A program made the translations under genes and the position numbers. Below are positions 15,735 through 24,199 of a DNA stretch of 64,000 nt, piece by piece; the stretch's first letter is position 1; the number at the start of each line of letters is the position of its first letter. The stretch is from Bin87 sp963692995 (lineage in GTDB: Bacteria > Chloroflexota > Dehalococcoidia > Lucifugimonadales > UBA3495). Under the pieces are notes generated by a model, which did not search any database, was not told the DNA's origin, and saw only the letters and a list, made by a program, of their open reading frames with translations. Location of the stretch: positions 2,666,001-2,730,000 of the forward strand of contig OY843611.1 in the NCBI GenBank assembly GCA_963692995.1, written 5' to 3'.

Positions 15735-16919
15735 TCAGGCAATGACGCCCCGCTCGGCCAGGCTCGCCATTTCCGGCTCGGAGATGCCCAGCAGGTCACC
15801 ATAGATTTCCCGGTTGTGCTCGCCGTACCTGGGGATGGGGCCGGCGGTGGTGGGCGTCTTCGAGAACTTGATGATGGTGGGGCCGGGAACCAGCACCTTC
15901 TGGCCGGGGGGTTCGTGGGCGTCGGCTTCCATCATCACCTCGCGCTCCCACATATGGCGGTCGGCCAGAACCTCGGGGATGGACTTGACCGCTCCCACCG
16001 GGATGTCGGCGGCGACCAGGGCCTCTTCCACTTCCTTGACGGTGCGTTCCTCGCACCACATCCGCAGCAGCTCCATGCGGATCTGGGCCATGTCGGTGGC
16101 GAACATGGGCGCGGCGAACTCGGGATCCTCGGCCAGCTCGTCGTAGTCCATGACCTTGAGCATTCGCTCCCACATCCCGGCGCGGGCCGCTCCGGTGGTG
16201 ACCCAGCCGTCGGTGCACTTCAGGAAAGTGCCAACCCGCACGAAGTCGTTGGTGTCGGTCTCGTAGCACATGGCCAGGGCAACTTCCTCCAACGTAATGC
16301 CGCCGTCCAGCATGGCCACCTCCAGCCACTGGCCTTGGCCGGTGCGGTCGCGGTGCCGCAGCGCGCCCAGAATGCCGATGACGGCGTGGAGCGCGGCGGT
16401 GCGATCCATCACCGGGCCATTGCCCATGATTGGCTCGCCGAAGCCCCGTCCGGTCTGATCGCCGAAGCCGCTCATCGCCTGGATGATGGGGTCGAAGCAC
16501 TGGCGGTCGCGGTAGGGGCCGTACTGCCCGAAGCCGGACACCGAGGCCAGGATGATGCCGGGGTTGACCTGGCACAGCTCCGCGTAGCCGAAGCCCATCT
16601 GCGCCATGGTGCCGGGGCGGAAGTTTTCCAGCACCACGTCGGATACTTCCAGCAAGCGGAAGAAGAGCTCCTTGCCCTGGGGGTGACGCGAGTTCAGGGT
16701 AACGCTCTTCTTGCCCCGGTTATAGGCGGCGAACTGGACGCTCATGCCGCCCACAAAGGGGCCGGAGTCCCGCAGATCGGCCCCCTTGCGCCATTCCAGC
16801 TTGATCACCTCCGCGCCCATGTCCTGCAAAATCAGGCCGCCGCGAGGCGCTGCCTGCCAGCGGGCCAACTCCAGAATCCGCACGCCATCCAGCGTCTTTG
16901 CCGCGCCGTTGCTTGCCAT
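15735..16919 (-). CDS. CaiB/BaiF (family III) CoA-transferase
   Basis: 394 residues from the ATG at 16919, with AGGAGC upstream; an earlier in-frame start would add about 50 poorly matching residues. Family III features: LDGVRILELARWQAAPRGG at the N-terminus, GKKSVTLNSRHPQGK, VVLENFRPGTMAQMGF, and SGFGQYGPYRDRQCFDPIIQAMSG containing the aspartate that forms the acyl-anhydride with the substrate. A QVLE/ADRH-type segment follows near the C-terminus. These enzymes exchange CoA between carboxylic acids (for example formyl-, succinyl- or carnitinyl-CoA). No neighbouring enzyme defines the acid. The gene stands alone next to accessory DNA. Confidence 0.92.
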   Translation of the reverse strand: MASNGAAKTLDGVRILELARWQAAPRGGLILQDMGAEVIKLEWRKGADLRDSGPFVGGMSVQFAAYNRGKKSVTLNSRHPQGKELFFRLLEVSDVVLENFRPGTMAQMGFGYAELCQVNPGIILASVSGFGQYGPYRDRQCFDPIIQAMSGFGDQTGRGFGEPIMGNGPVMDRTAALHAVIGILGALRHRDRTGQGQWLEVAMLDGGITLEEVALAMCYETDTNDFVRVGTFLKCTDGWVTTGAARAGMWERMLKVMDYDELAEDPEFAAPMFATDMAQIRMELLRMWCEERTVKEVEEALVAADIPVGAVKSIPEVLADRHMWEREVMMEADAHEPPGQKVLVPGPTIIKFSKTPTTAGPIPRYGEHNREIYGDLLGISEPEMASLAERGVIA

Positions 16920-17127
16920 AATGATGCTCCTGTTGCGTCGGGTTTCGCTCACCATCGCTCGCCGGCGGCCCTCGCCCTCAGCCGCTTTGGCGATGCCCCG
17001 TATCATGCCACGAAACACGACGGCGTGAGCGGGCCATATCTGACCATGCTCAATCTTGATGAACCCCATTCTAAACCCACTCGCGCTTTGTGTTAAAACA
17101 CCAACGCTGCCTTATGACAAGCGCATC

Positions 17128-17156
17128 TTGCGATCCGATTTTCGATCTCGTATATT
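17128..17156 (+). promoter_or_regulatory. Promoter of the restriction-modification operon
   Basis: TTGCGA at 17128, a 17-base spacer and TATATT at 17151, placed 29 bases before the ATG at 17185. It is in a locally AT-richer stretch. Consensus match only. Confidence 0.6.
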
Positions 17157-17184
17157 GCGCCAAGCCGCAAGAGTGAGGTTGCCG

Positions 17185-17580
17185 ATGACCAGTTCTATCA
17201 AGCAGCGGGAGCCGATATTAGACTACCCTTCACGAGAATCGGTGATGGACTTGGTTGTTGCTTTAGTGGAGAAGAGCTCCGGCATTGCTATGCCTGAAGG
17301 CTGGCCGGAGAACGAATCCCGCTATTTTCTCGATGATGACGCAACCCGATTCCAAGAATTCCGCGACGCCATAGACGGGGCCATCAATGGCGCCGAACCC
17401 GCTGACTGGTTGTTGCGCGAATTGAAGGATTTTGAACGAACGATTGCGGAGACCGCATTTGAAGACATCCAAGCTACTCCGGTAGGTCAAGATACCTTGG
17501 AAGCGATACGCGCTGCCGCCGTGGCGCGGTTTCGGGCTGAGCAAGATCAACAGGAAGGTCAATCTGATGACAACGGGTAA
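17185..17580 (+). CDS. Hypothetical protein, first gene of the R-M operon
   Basis: 131 residues, acidic, predicted mostly helical, with a Q/E/D-rich tail (EQDQQEGQSDDNG). I recognise no family and see no catalytic motif, helix-turn-helix or membrane segment. The ATG at 17185 follows a promoter-like sequence, while the earlier in-frame ATG at 17056 lies upstream of it. The stop overlaps the methyltransferase start by 14 bp, so expression is coupled. In R-M operons a small leading gene can be a controller or accessory subunit, but a controller would normally show a helix-turn-helix, which is not evident here. Confidence 0.65.
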   Translation: MTSSIKQREPILDYPSRESVMDLVVALVEKSSGIAMPEGWPENESRYFLDDDATRFQEFRDAIDGAINGAEPADWLLRELKDFERTIAETAFEDIQATPVGQDTLEAIRAAAVARFRAEQDQQEGQSDDNG

Positions 17581-18457
17581 CCCTCAAATGGTTTGGCAGT
17601 CCATCGACGAACAGTCGGCCCTGTACTGCGGAGACGGGATATCGATGATGGCCGGTATGCCGTCCGACAGCGTGGATTGCATCTGGACGGACCCGCCCTA
17701 CTTGCTGTCCAACGACGGCTTTACCTGCGTGGCCGGCAAGCGTGTCAGCGTCAATAAGGGCGAGTGGGATCGCAGCAACGGGATTGAGACCGACCACGAG
17801 TTCAACCTCGCCTGGCTGCGCGAGTGCCACCGGATTTTGAAACCAGCCGGCACTATCTGGGTCACGGGCACACTGCATATCTACCTTAGCGTCGGCATGG
17901 CGATGATGCAGCTGGGGTTCCGCATCCTGAACGACATCATATGGGAAAAGACCAACCCACCGCCCAACCTCGGTTGCCGCTGTTTCGCCCATTCCACAGA
18001 AACCATTTTATGGGCAACCAAAGCGCCCAAAGGCAGTAAGCACAAATACACTTTCCACTACCAGGAAATGAAAGCCGAAAACGGCGGCAAGCAGATGAAA
18101 ACGGTTTGGCGTTTTCCTGCCGCTGGCCGCGATGAAAAAAAATTGGGCAAGCATCCCACGCAAAAGCCGGTGGCGCTAATTGATCGTTGCCTGCGCGCCA
18201 GCACCAATTCGGGGGATTTGGTTTTAGACCCCTTTGCCGGCAGCGCATCAACCGGCGTCGCTGTAATTGCCTTGGGGCGCCGATTCATCGGCAGCGAAAT
18301 TGACTCTGGATACGCAGATATCGGCTGCCGGCGTTTGGATGCTGTTGTACCCGGCAATGATAACGCTCTCAACACCTCGTATATTGGGGCCGCCTCAACC
18401 CACGAGCAGCGGCACCTGCTGGAAACAGTCGATATCTACGCTGCTATCGTGAACTAG
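17567..18457 (+). CDS. Site-specific adenine DNA methyltransferase, DpnA (M.DpnII.B)-like
   Basis: 296 residues, beta-class order: motif IV DPPYLLSNDGFTC near residue 42 comes first, and SAM motif I LDPFAGSASTGVAVIA is near residue 225. The stretch VSVNKGEWDRS, the GTIWVTGTLH strand, the NPPPNLGCRCFAHSTETILW block and GKHPTQKP match my memory of DpnA and its relatives, which methylate adenine in GATC. Motif I reads AGSAS rather than VGSGT, a small departure. It lies between an unknown small gene and a PD-(D/E)XK nuclease gene (3 bp to 12 bp away), so it is the modification half of a type II system. GATC specificity is inferred only. Confidence 0.88.
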   Translation: MTTGNPQMVWQSIDEQSALYCGDGISMMAGMPSDSVDCIWTDPPYLLSNDGFTCVAGKRVSVNKGEWDRSNGIETDHEFNLAWLRECHRILKPAGTIWVTGTLHIYLSVGMAMMQLGFRILNDIIWEKTNPPPNLGCRCFAHSTETILWATKAPKGSKHKYTFHYQEMKAENGGKQMKTVWRFPAAGRDEKKLGKHPTQKPVALIDRCLRASTNSGDLVLDPFAGSASTGVAVIALGRRFIGSEIDSGYADIGCRRLDAVVPGNDNALNTSYIGAASTHEQRHLLETVDIYAAIVN

Positions 18458-18469
18458 CGAGTGGACACT

Positions 18470-19273
18470 ATGACAACCGATAATCTTGCTGAGACAGGCA
18501 ATACCGCCAGCTGGGACGCGATATTCGAGCGGTACCAGATCGATCGTCACGACTTTGATGCCAGGCCCTTTCCAATCTCGGCGGTACAGATTAGGAATGC
18601 CTGCGCACACTTCGAGCATACCAGCCAAAAAGAAGTGCGGATATTGTGCAAACAAGACAGCAGAGAAGACCGTCCGAGGGTTTTTCGTGAGAGGGGCCTG
18701 TTCATTTTGACCGTCAAGAACGGGCATTATGTAATCGTCAAAGGCGAAGGCTACATTGACATTTCATCCATCCAATCACCTCTGATTGAGTATCACAGCG
18801 ATTTCCCTTTTGATCTGGAAACGACGCGGGTGGGAAACTCGGAAATGCAACACCTTGATCGTGCTTACGCAATGAGTCTGGTTAGACATTTTGTTGGTGA
18901 CGATTCTCTGGTGCTCACTATACGGGGTAGGAAATATACGCCGCCTTTTAGTTTCAAGATTGGCGAATTTCAGATTGCCACTGAGAGTATGCAAACTGAA
19001 GTCGATGGCGGCTATGAAGGAGCGAACCAAGTCGTACTTATTGAAGCCAAAGGCGGAAATGCCAGCAACACTATTATCAGGCAACTGTACTACCCTTTTC
19101 GCCAGTGGCGGCAACACACTAAAAAGCCGGTTTCTACTCTCTTCTTCCAGTGCAACAACGACGAATACCACCTCTGGCGCTTCGGTTTCGACGACCCGAA
19201 TGACTACAACAGCATCCGCTTGCTGAATTCGGCGCGGTACAGCATAGCCCGCGCCGGAGCGGTCACGGCGTGA
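18470..19273 (+). CDS. Type II restriction endonuclease-like PD-(D/E)XK protein
   Basis: 267 residues from the ATG at 18470 (a GTG at 18461 is the alternative). The probable active site is EVDGGYEGANQVVLIEAKGG near residues 180-199, with Asp in VDGG and the E-A-K triad end, followed by RQLYYPFRQW, a pattern I associate with a group of type II restriction enzymes. Codon use and GC are lower than in the flanking genes, as in the other two operon members, which suggests acquisition. It directly follows the methyltransferase. The stop codon overlaps the end of a remnant of an oxidoreductase on the other strand. It would cut DNA lacking the cognate methylation. Confidence 0.8.
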   Translation: MTTDNLAETGNTASWDAIFERYQIDRHDFDARPFPISAVQIRNACAHFEHTSQKEVRILCKQDSREDRPRVFRERGLFILTVKNGHYVIVKGEGYIDISSIQSPLIEYHSDFPFDLETTRVGNSEMQHLDRAYAMSLVRHFVGDDSLVLTIRGRKYTPPFSFKIGEFQIATESMQTEVDGGYEGANQVVLIEAKGGNASNTIIRQLYYPFRQWRQHTKKPVSTLFFQCNNDEYHLWRFGFDDPNDYNSIRLLNSARYSIARAGAVTA

Positions 19274-19390
19274 GCAGGATTTTGCCGGTGGTTTCGCGGC
19301 CTTCCAGGCGGCGGTGCGACTCGGCGGCCTCTCCAACGTTGAGAATCCGATCAACCTGGACGTCAATGCGGTCAAGCTGACCCTGAACTT
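19263..19390 (-). pseudogene. C-terminal remnant of a quinone oxidoreductase
   Basis: The reverse strand encodes VGEAAESHRRLEGRETTG and KILLTP followed by TGA, nearly identical to the end of the intact oxidoreductase at 20205-21173 (AEAAEAHRQLEGRETTG, KVLLTP). No upstream part of such a gene follows; the sequence merges into unrelated coding sequence on the other strand. The left limit is the stop codon; the right limit is approximate. Confidence 0.75.
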
Positions 19391-19733
19391 CGAGTACGAT
19401 GAGGACGCGGACCAGGTCCGCTACCAGAGCGGCAAGTGTGAAGCCAAATGGCTGACCGCCAGTCAGTGGGAGCGCGACGAGGATTACGCCACCGGTACGT
19501 GGTCCTACAGCAACAACCAATCGAGGGTCAGCATCGTCGCCAGCGAGCACTTCAGCAACGACTTCTTCTGCACTAAATTGATCCCCGGGAAATCCGGCAC
19601 CGACCACTGCTACCACGACGACGTGACCGCGACGGGCTACTCCCACGGGTACTGTACCGGGGACGTCGACATGACGATCTCCGGCCCTTGCGAAAACTGG
19701 CTCGACGACGAGCTGATCGTTACCTGGTGGTGA
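19347..19733 (+). pseudogene. 5'-truncated gene for a Cys-rich, Trp/Asp-rich protein
   Basis: The frame up to TGA at 19731 encodes about 128 residues that look genuinely protein-coding: beta-rich with DEDYATGTWSYSNN, six cysteines (KCEAKW, FFCTKL, DHCYHD, GYCTGD, GPCENW) and an ending LDDELIVTWW. The frame has no start codon with a ribosome-binding site and no signal peptide, and its 5' part runs antisense through the oxidoreductase remnant. A terminator follows at 19764. I do not recognise the family; paired cysteines suggest a secreted protein that lost its 5' end. The left boundary is approximate. Confidence 0.5.
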
Positions 19734-19763
19734 TGATCGTGCCCACCGGCGCTCACCAGGGAT

Positions 19764-19803
19764 AAAAGCGGGGGGTGGCTACTGGCCGCCCCCGTGCTTT
19801 TTA
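19764..19803 (+). terminator. Rho-independent terminator
   Basis: A strong GC hairpin, AAGCGGGGG...CCCCCGTGCTT with loop TACT, followed by TTTT. It ends the Cys-rich reading frame and is probably also used by the R-M operon if transcription reads through. Confidence 0.8.
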
Positions 19804-19817
19804 GGCGCAGGGGTTGC

Positions 19818-20141
19818 TTACCAACTCTTGGCCCGGCGCAACCGGCACATCCCCCAGGTGGCGCCGATGCCGGCGACGGCCAGGGCCAAGGAAAGGATCA
19901 CGAAGACTCCCCACGGCAGAGCAACCTCGAACTGAGCTTCCACCCATAGCAGGGTTTCGGCCCGGTATAACATCAGATACCCCACCACCACACCACAGGC
20001 GCCGCCGGTCAGCAGGCCGAAGACGTAGGAGACGCCCGGCATCCGACGGGCGCACACCCAGCCGGTCGCCACCGACAGGAGCGGCAGGACCAGGAAGGTG
20101 CCGGGCAGGATCAACAGCCAGGTCAATAGTGAGATCATCAC
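19818..20141 (-). CDS. Small membrane protein, three predicted transmembrane helices
   Basis: 107 residues with a GGGAGGA ribosome-binding site. There are three hydrophobic segments: LLTWLLILPGTFLVLPLLSV (about 5-24), YVFGLLTGGACGVVVGYLML (39-58) and WGVFVILSLALAVAGIGATW (77-96), with a short basic C-terminus (CRLRRAKSW). No motif identifies a function. It lies between the oxidoreductase gene and the truncated Cys-rich frame, convergent with the latter across the terminator. Confidence 0.6.
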   Translation of the reverse strand: MMISLLTWLLILPGTFLVLPLLSVATGWVCARRMPGVSYVFGLLTGGACGVVVGYLMLYRAETLLWVEAQFEVALPWGVFVILSLALAVAGIGATWGMCRLRRAKSW

Positions 20142-20204
20142 CCGATCCTCCCGATGACAAACCGGGTAAGGAAGAACGCGAAACAGTGCGCGCTTTTCAG
20201 GAAG

Positions 20205-21173
20205 TCACGGCGTCAGCAGGACCTTCCCCGTAGTCTCCCGCCCCTCCAGCTGGCGGTGCGCCTCCGCCGCCTCAGCCAGCGGCAGGTTCAGGCTGACGTT
20301 GAGCTTGATTTCGCCCGACTGCACCCAGGTCAGGCATTCCTCGGCTCGTTGCAGCAGCTCGGGGCGGGTGGCGGTGTAGTCGCCCAGCGTCGGTCGGGTG
20401 AGGAACCGCGAGCCGTTGCGGAGCATACCGGAGTCCACCAGGCCCACCGGGCCGCCGGCCTGCCCGTAGAGGCACATATAGCCGCGCCGTCCCAAGACAC
20501 GCAGGCCCTTCTCAAAAGTGGTCGCGCCCACGGCGTCGTAGATAATCTTGACGCCGGCGCCGTCGGTCATCCGGCGTATCTCTTCCTCAAAGTCCTGCCG
20601 GGTGTACCGGATAACATCGTCGGCGCCGGCGCCCCGGGCCAGCTCCGCCTTCTCATCAGTGGACACGGTGGTATAGACGTGGAGGCCCATGCGCTTGAGC
20701 ATCTGGATGAGCAGCAGGCCCATGCCGCCGGCGCCGGCGTGGACCAGCGCCCGCTGGCCGGCCTGCAATGGCGCGATGTCGTTGACCAGGAAGTGGGCGG
20801 TCATGGCTTGCAACAGAGTGGCCGCGCCGGTTGCATAGTCCATATCGTCGGGAATGCGTACCAGCAGCCAGGCCGGGACGGCCTGTTGCTCGGCGTAAGA
20901 GCCGGTGTGCATGGCGTAAGCCACCCGGTCGCCCACGGCTACCTCGGTGACGCCGTCCGCCACCGCAATGACCTCGCCCGATGCTTCACGGCCTGGCGTC
21001 CAGGGAAACGCGGCCGGCGGGTTGGTTCCCTTGCGGCTGGACACGTCGGTATAGTTGACGCCGATGTTGCGAATTGCCACCACCGCCTCGCCGGAGCCGG
21101 CGGTGGGTTCGGGCATATCCTCGTATTTGAGCACGTCGGGGCCGCCGATTTCGTAGGCTTGGATGCCTTTCAT
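20205..21173 (-). CDS. Zinc-independent NADPH:quinone oxidoreductase (MDR family)
   Basis: 322 residues from the ATG at 21173 with a GGAGG box. Medium-chain dehydrogenase/reductase: N-terminal catalytic half (MKGIQAYEIGGPDVLKYEDM), then the nucleotide-binding loop VHAGAGGMGLLLIQML near residues 147-162. The zinc-ligand cysteines and histidines of alcohol dehydrogenases are absent, which places it with quinone oxidoreductases (zeta-crystallin type). The C-terminus AHRQLEGRETTGKVLL is standard. It reduces quinones or enones with NADPH in the cytoplasm. A remnant of a second copy's C-terminus lies 0.9 kb away at 19263. Confidence 0.9.
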   Translation of the reverse strand: MKGIQAYEIGGPDVLKYEDMPEPTAGSGEAVVAIRNIGVNYTDVSSRKGTNPPAAFPWTPGREASGEVIAVADGVTEVAVGDRVAYAMHTGSYAEQQAVPAWLLVRIPDDMDYATGAATLLQAMTAHFLVNDIAPLQAGQRALVHAGAGGMGLLLIQMLKRMGLHVYTTVSTDEKAELARGAGADDVIRYTRQDFEEEIRRMTDGAGVKIIYDAVGATTFEKGLRVLGRRGYMCLYGQAGGPVGLVDSGMLRNGSRFLTRPTLGDYTATRPELLQRAEECLTWVQSGEIKLNVSLNLPLAEAAEAHRQLEGRETTGKVLLTP

Positions 21174-21496
21174 GTTGTTTGCCTCCAGGATTGTGATGGC
21201 TTTGCGTAAAATTATCGCCGACGCTTGGTTCGCTGTGCGGGCCGGATAACTGTTCAGAATTGAGGCGCAGCTCTGCCAAAGAACCGTCATTCCCGCTTGC
21301 GCGGGAATCCGGAGCGTCCCTACCTCCTTGCCACAAGCCTCAATTTCGTCATTCCCGCGCAAGCGGGAATCCAGAGACCCGCACCATCTCCATACGGGGG
21401 TCGTAATGACGATTTAAGGCCGGAACAACTCACCCCGTCCGAGCGGTTATGGGCCGGTCGCTGTTTGCAACGGATCCGGGAAGCCGGCTTGCCGGT
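21174..21496. other. Intergenic stretch with two palindromic repeats
   Basis: Repeat hairpins at 21285-21312 (CATTCCCGCTTGCGCGGGAAT) and 21347-21374 (CATTCCCGCGCAAGCGGGAAT), same orientation, 35 bp apart. The remaining sequence shows no gene or RNA structure that I can support. Confidence 0.65.
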
Positions 21497-21853
21497 TCAG
21501 TAGCGGAGGAGGTGGGTGGGTATGAGGCGCCCGGCCAGTGGGTCGATGGCGAGGGCGGCCTGTTCCAGGGTCACTACGCCCAGCAAGCTCGGCTCGTTCG
21601 CTTCGGCGAATATCACCGGTGTGTGGAATTGCAGTCCTTCGAGTTTGATCGTGGCTTCGCCGACATCGACTGGGACTATCCGGCCGGCGGCGGTCTCCGA
21701 CGGTAGTGAACGCGCGACCGGGACGCCCAGGCGTTCCAGGATTGCTCGTGGCACTGCGGTATAGATCGAGCCGGTGTCAACGATGATGTCGAGTTCCTCG
21801 AAGCGCTGTCCCTGCGGGTCTCCGACTTCGATGGTGACTTGCACGGTTCCCAT
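21497..21853 (-). CDS. Retropepsin-like aspartyl protease domain protein
   Basis: 118 residues from the ATG at 21853 with GGGAG upstream. The active-site loop is IIVDTGSIYTAVP near residues 29-41, with the hydrophobic flap and a closing LGVVTLEQAALAIDPLAGRL that matches the second half of the retropepsin fold. Single-domain proteins of this kind act as homodimers, one Asp from each subunit. They are known in Chloroflexota and other bacteria, usually of unknown role. No signal peptide is seen. It is convergent or adjacent to the MmgE/PrpD gene on the same strand with a 62-bp gap. Confidence 0.75.
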   Translation of the reverse strand: MGTVQVTIEVGDPQGQRFEELDIIVDTGSIYTAVPRAILERLGVPVARSLPSETAAGRIVPVDVGEATIKLEGLQFHTPVIFAEANEPSLLGVVTLEQAALAIDPLAGRLIPTHLLRY

Positions 21854-21915
21854 TGTGTTTCTCCCGAGGGTGTTGTGTCTTTCCAACTAACTGCTTGCCG
21901 CAATGACGGGAAAAA

Positions 21916-23220
21916 TCAGCCGCCCAGGACGGATGCCATTCCGGTTACGTTTTCGATTTCAGCGATGCCGCGGAAGCTGCCGATGGCCTCTTCGATGTGG
22001 TCGGCCGGCAGGATGTAGCGGGTGCAGTAGAGGAACTTGGCCTCCAGCTCCTCGGCGTCCAGAGGCATGGCCGGGGAGCCGCGAGGGTGGTCGATGCGAT
22101 GCCGCAGGGTTCTGCCGTCGGCGAGGCGCACCGCCACTTCCGCCGGATGGAGCGATAACGGCGCTGCCGGTAGGGTCGCCTCCACCGACACCCGCTCCAT
22201 CATCGCGCGCACACCCTCATCCTGCACCGCCACGTCGGAAAAGAAGTTGATGAGCGGTGGCCCGTGGCAAAGGGTGGCGGCGGCGATGAAAGCCAGGCAG
22301 CCCCGAGCCTGCCAGCCGTTCTTCGGCAGCACGCCGGGAAGGCTCCGCAGGGTGTCGGTGGTCACGCCGACGTGAACCGCGGCGATCTCCGATGGCTCGA
22401 AACGGTGCAGTTGGGTCAAACCCAGAACGGCGTCAATGACGCCGTGGCTGGCCGGATGGCAGGGGTAGAGGCGGATGGTGACGCCAGGGTCGGTCAAGCG
22501 CCAATGGCGTCCCAGGTCGGCAAGGATATGCGGATCCGGCGCGTCGGCGCCCAGGGGGGCAGCGACCTCCTCCTGTGCCAGCAGCGCAGCCATGACGCCC
22601 TGCATGGCCGCCCGGCCTCCCGCCAATGCTGACGCTCCGGGAGCCGCATAACCGACGCCGGTATCGCCGACGCCGGCGGCCAGGGCGACGGCGTTAGCCA
22701 ATCCGCTTTCAGCCAGGCCCATGAGCATGGCCGAGGCCGTGGCCGCTCCCACCGCCTCGGCCAGGGCGCGGGTCTCCGGCGCGGCGGACAAGCGTACCGA
22801 AATCTCGCATCCGGCAGAGAAGGCGCGCAGGGCCGCGTAACCGGGGTAGCCGTGCATCTCACCCAGCGCCATCACCGCCGGAAACACCGCTGCCGTCGGA
22901 CGGCCGCCCGTGTCCAGGGTGTTGTCGTCATAGTCCAGCAGGCGCACCAGGGCGCCATTGACCAGGGCCGCGTACACCGGAGAGGTGCGCTGTCCCATGC
23001 CGATGATGGTGCTGCGACCGTTGCCGCCCATCTCGCGAACCACTCGGGCGATGGCGATGGCGTCGGGATGGGCCGCGCCGGCCAGGGCGGCGGCGGCGGC
23101 GTTGAGCATCATGTCGATGCTGAGATCGGCGACTGCCGGCGGGATGGTTGTTTCACCCCGCGCGACGCCGGCCGCAAATTGGGCAATCCGTTGGGAGAAG
23201 TCGTCAGGTTGACTGGTCAT
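21916..23220 (-). CDS. MmgE/PrpD-family protein
   Basis: 434 residues from the ATG at 23220. The N-terminal helical domain (LSIDMMLNAAAAALAG, LLDYDDNTLDTGGRPTAAVFPAVMALGE) contains the conserved DYDDT-like and H-x-(S/T)-like segments, here with GGRP in place of the usual HPS. The C-terminal alpha/beta domain has VTIRLYPCHPASHGVIDAVLGL. The family includes 2-methylcitrate dehydratase, cis-aconitate decarboxylase and iminodisuccinate epimerase, but most members are uncharacterised. The altered H-P motif makes dehydratase activity uncertain. Expansion of this family is also typical of SAR202 genomes. Confidence 0.85.
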   Translation of the reverse strand: MTSQPDDFSQRIAQFAAGVARGETTIPPAVADLSIDMMLNAAAAALAGAAHPDAIAIARVVREMGGNGRSTIIGMGQRTSPVYAALVNGALVRLLDYDDNTLDTGGRPTAAVFPAVMALGEMHGYPGYAALRAFSAGCEISVRLSAAPETRALAEAVGAATASAMLMGLAESGLANAVALAAGVGDTGVGYAAPGASALAGGRAAMQGVMAALLAQEEVAAPLGADAPDPHILADLGRHWRLTDPGVTIRLYPCHPASHGVIDAVLGLTQLHRFEPSEIAAVHVGVTTDTLRSLPGVLPKNGWQARGCLAFIAAATLCHGPPLINFFSDVAVQDEGVRAMMERVSVEATLPAAPLSLHPAEVAVRLADGRTLRHRIDHPRGSPAMPLDAEELEAKFLYCTRYILPADHIEEAIGSFRGIAEIENVTGMASVLGG

Positions 23221-23478
23221 GGCGAGGCAAGGATAGCGGCCGGCGCCCGATGGCGCAACGCGGCGAGGCCCGCGTAGATGCCCGCGTAACGGTTCAGATT
23301 TGTGGCGCCATTTGTGCGCTTGGCTCGTCTTCCGGGCGGAATGCCCATCGGCTCCTGGCAAAATGCCCATCGGCTCAGAACGGTTGCGCGTCCACGGCGG
23401 TTTTGTACTTAACCTGGCGCGGCTGTATCATGCGCGGCTGTATCATGCTTGGAGAGCCGCACTAAAGGAGTGAACACG

Positions 23479-23874
23479 ATGACGACTACTGACCAGCAGA
23501 CCGGACGCAAGCCCTACGTGGCGCACACGGTGGGCGACGCCTCGGAAACCATCCAGACCCCCGGCATGGTGCGCCAGCCGGCCATCGTGCCCGGCAAGGG
23601 CGACACCACCAAGATCTGGATGGGCAAAGTTACCGCCGCGCCCCGGGAAAAGGGGCCGCCGCACACCCATCTTGAAGCCGAAACCGCCGCCTACGTGCTG
23701 CGGGGACACGTGCGGGTTTATTTCGGCGAGAACTTCGCGGAGTGGATCGAAGCCGGCCCCGGCGATTTCATCTTCGTGCCGGCTAACACGCCGCACATCG
23801 AGGAGAACCCCTATGATGAAGAGCAGGAGGGCATCCTTTGCCGCACGCCGGACAACCTGGTGGTGAACCTGTAG
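23479..23874 (+). CDS. Cupin-domain protein
   Basis: 131 residues from the ATG at 23479 with AAAGGAG upstream. Cupin motif 1 reads PPHTHLEAETAAYVLRGHVRVYFG, supplying the His-x-His and Glu metal ligands; motif 2 is PGDFIFVPANTPHIEEN with the final His. A single conserved cupin barrel, expected to bind Fe, Mn or Zn. Such small cupins act as dioxygenases, isomerases or sensors; no substrate can be given. A direct repeat GCGCGGCTGTATCAT occurs twice in the leader at 23419-23448. Confidence 0.82.
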   Translation: MTTTDQQTGRKPYVAHTVGDASETIQTPGMVRQPAIVPGKGDTTKIWMGKVTAAPREKGPPHTHLEAETAAYVLRGHVRVYFGENFAEWIEAGPGDFIFVPANTPHIEENPYDEEQEGILCRTPDNLVVNL

Positions 23875-23923
23875 CACAACCAACACGCCGCTCCGACCTT
23901 TGCCGCGCTCCGGTGAAGGTCGG

Positions 23924-24199
23924 CTGGATTCCCGCTTTCGCGGGAATGACGACGGGGGCGGGGCGGCGGCGGCGCAACGGGAATGACGGCGGGGGCGGGG
24001 CGGCGGCGGCGCAACGGGAATGACGGCGGGGGCGGGGCGGCGGCGGCGCAACGGGAATGACGGCGGGGGCGGGGCGGCGGCGGCGTAACGGGAATGACGG
24101 CGGGGGTGGGGGGCGGCGCAGCTCAACTATCCGTCATTCCCGCGAAAGCGGGAATCCAGCAGCGTTTTCCGGACGCCGGCTTTCGCGGGAATGACGACG
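23924..24199. repeat. 37-bp tandem array grown from a palindromic repeat
   Basis: A hairpin unit at 23924-23952 is followed by a head-to-tail array of period 37 (CGGGAATGAC starts at 23941, 23978, 24015, 24052 and 24089). Each unit is that sequence plus a GC block GGCGGGGGCGGGGCGGCGG. Another full hairpin follows at 24132-24159 and a half unit at 24180-24196. There are no unique spacers. The period is not a multiple of three, so it is not coding. It occupies the 470-base gap between the cupin and CDGSH genes. Confidence 0.85.

Noticed and set aside
19263..19646. A 127-codon minus-strand gene
   Set aside because: Only the last 30-40 codons are meaningful (oxidoreductase C-terminus); the rest is antisense to the Cys-rich frame.
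23941..24125. CRISPR array
   Set aside because: The 37-bp units are contiguous with no unique spacers, and no cas gene is present. The 38-bp array at 44511-44663 was rejected for the same reason.
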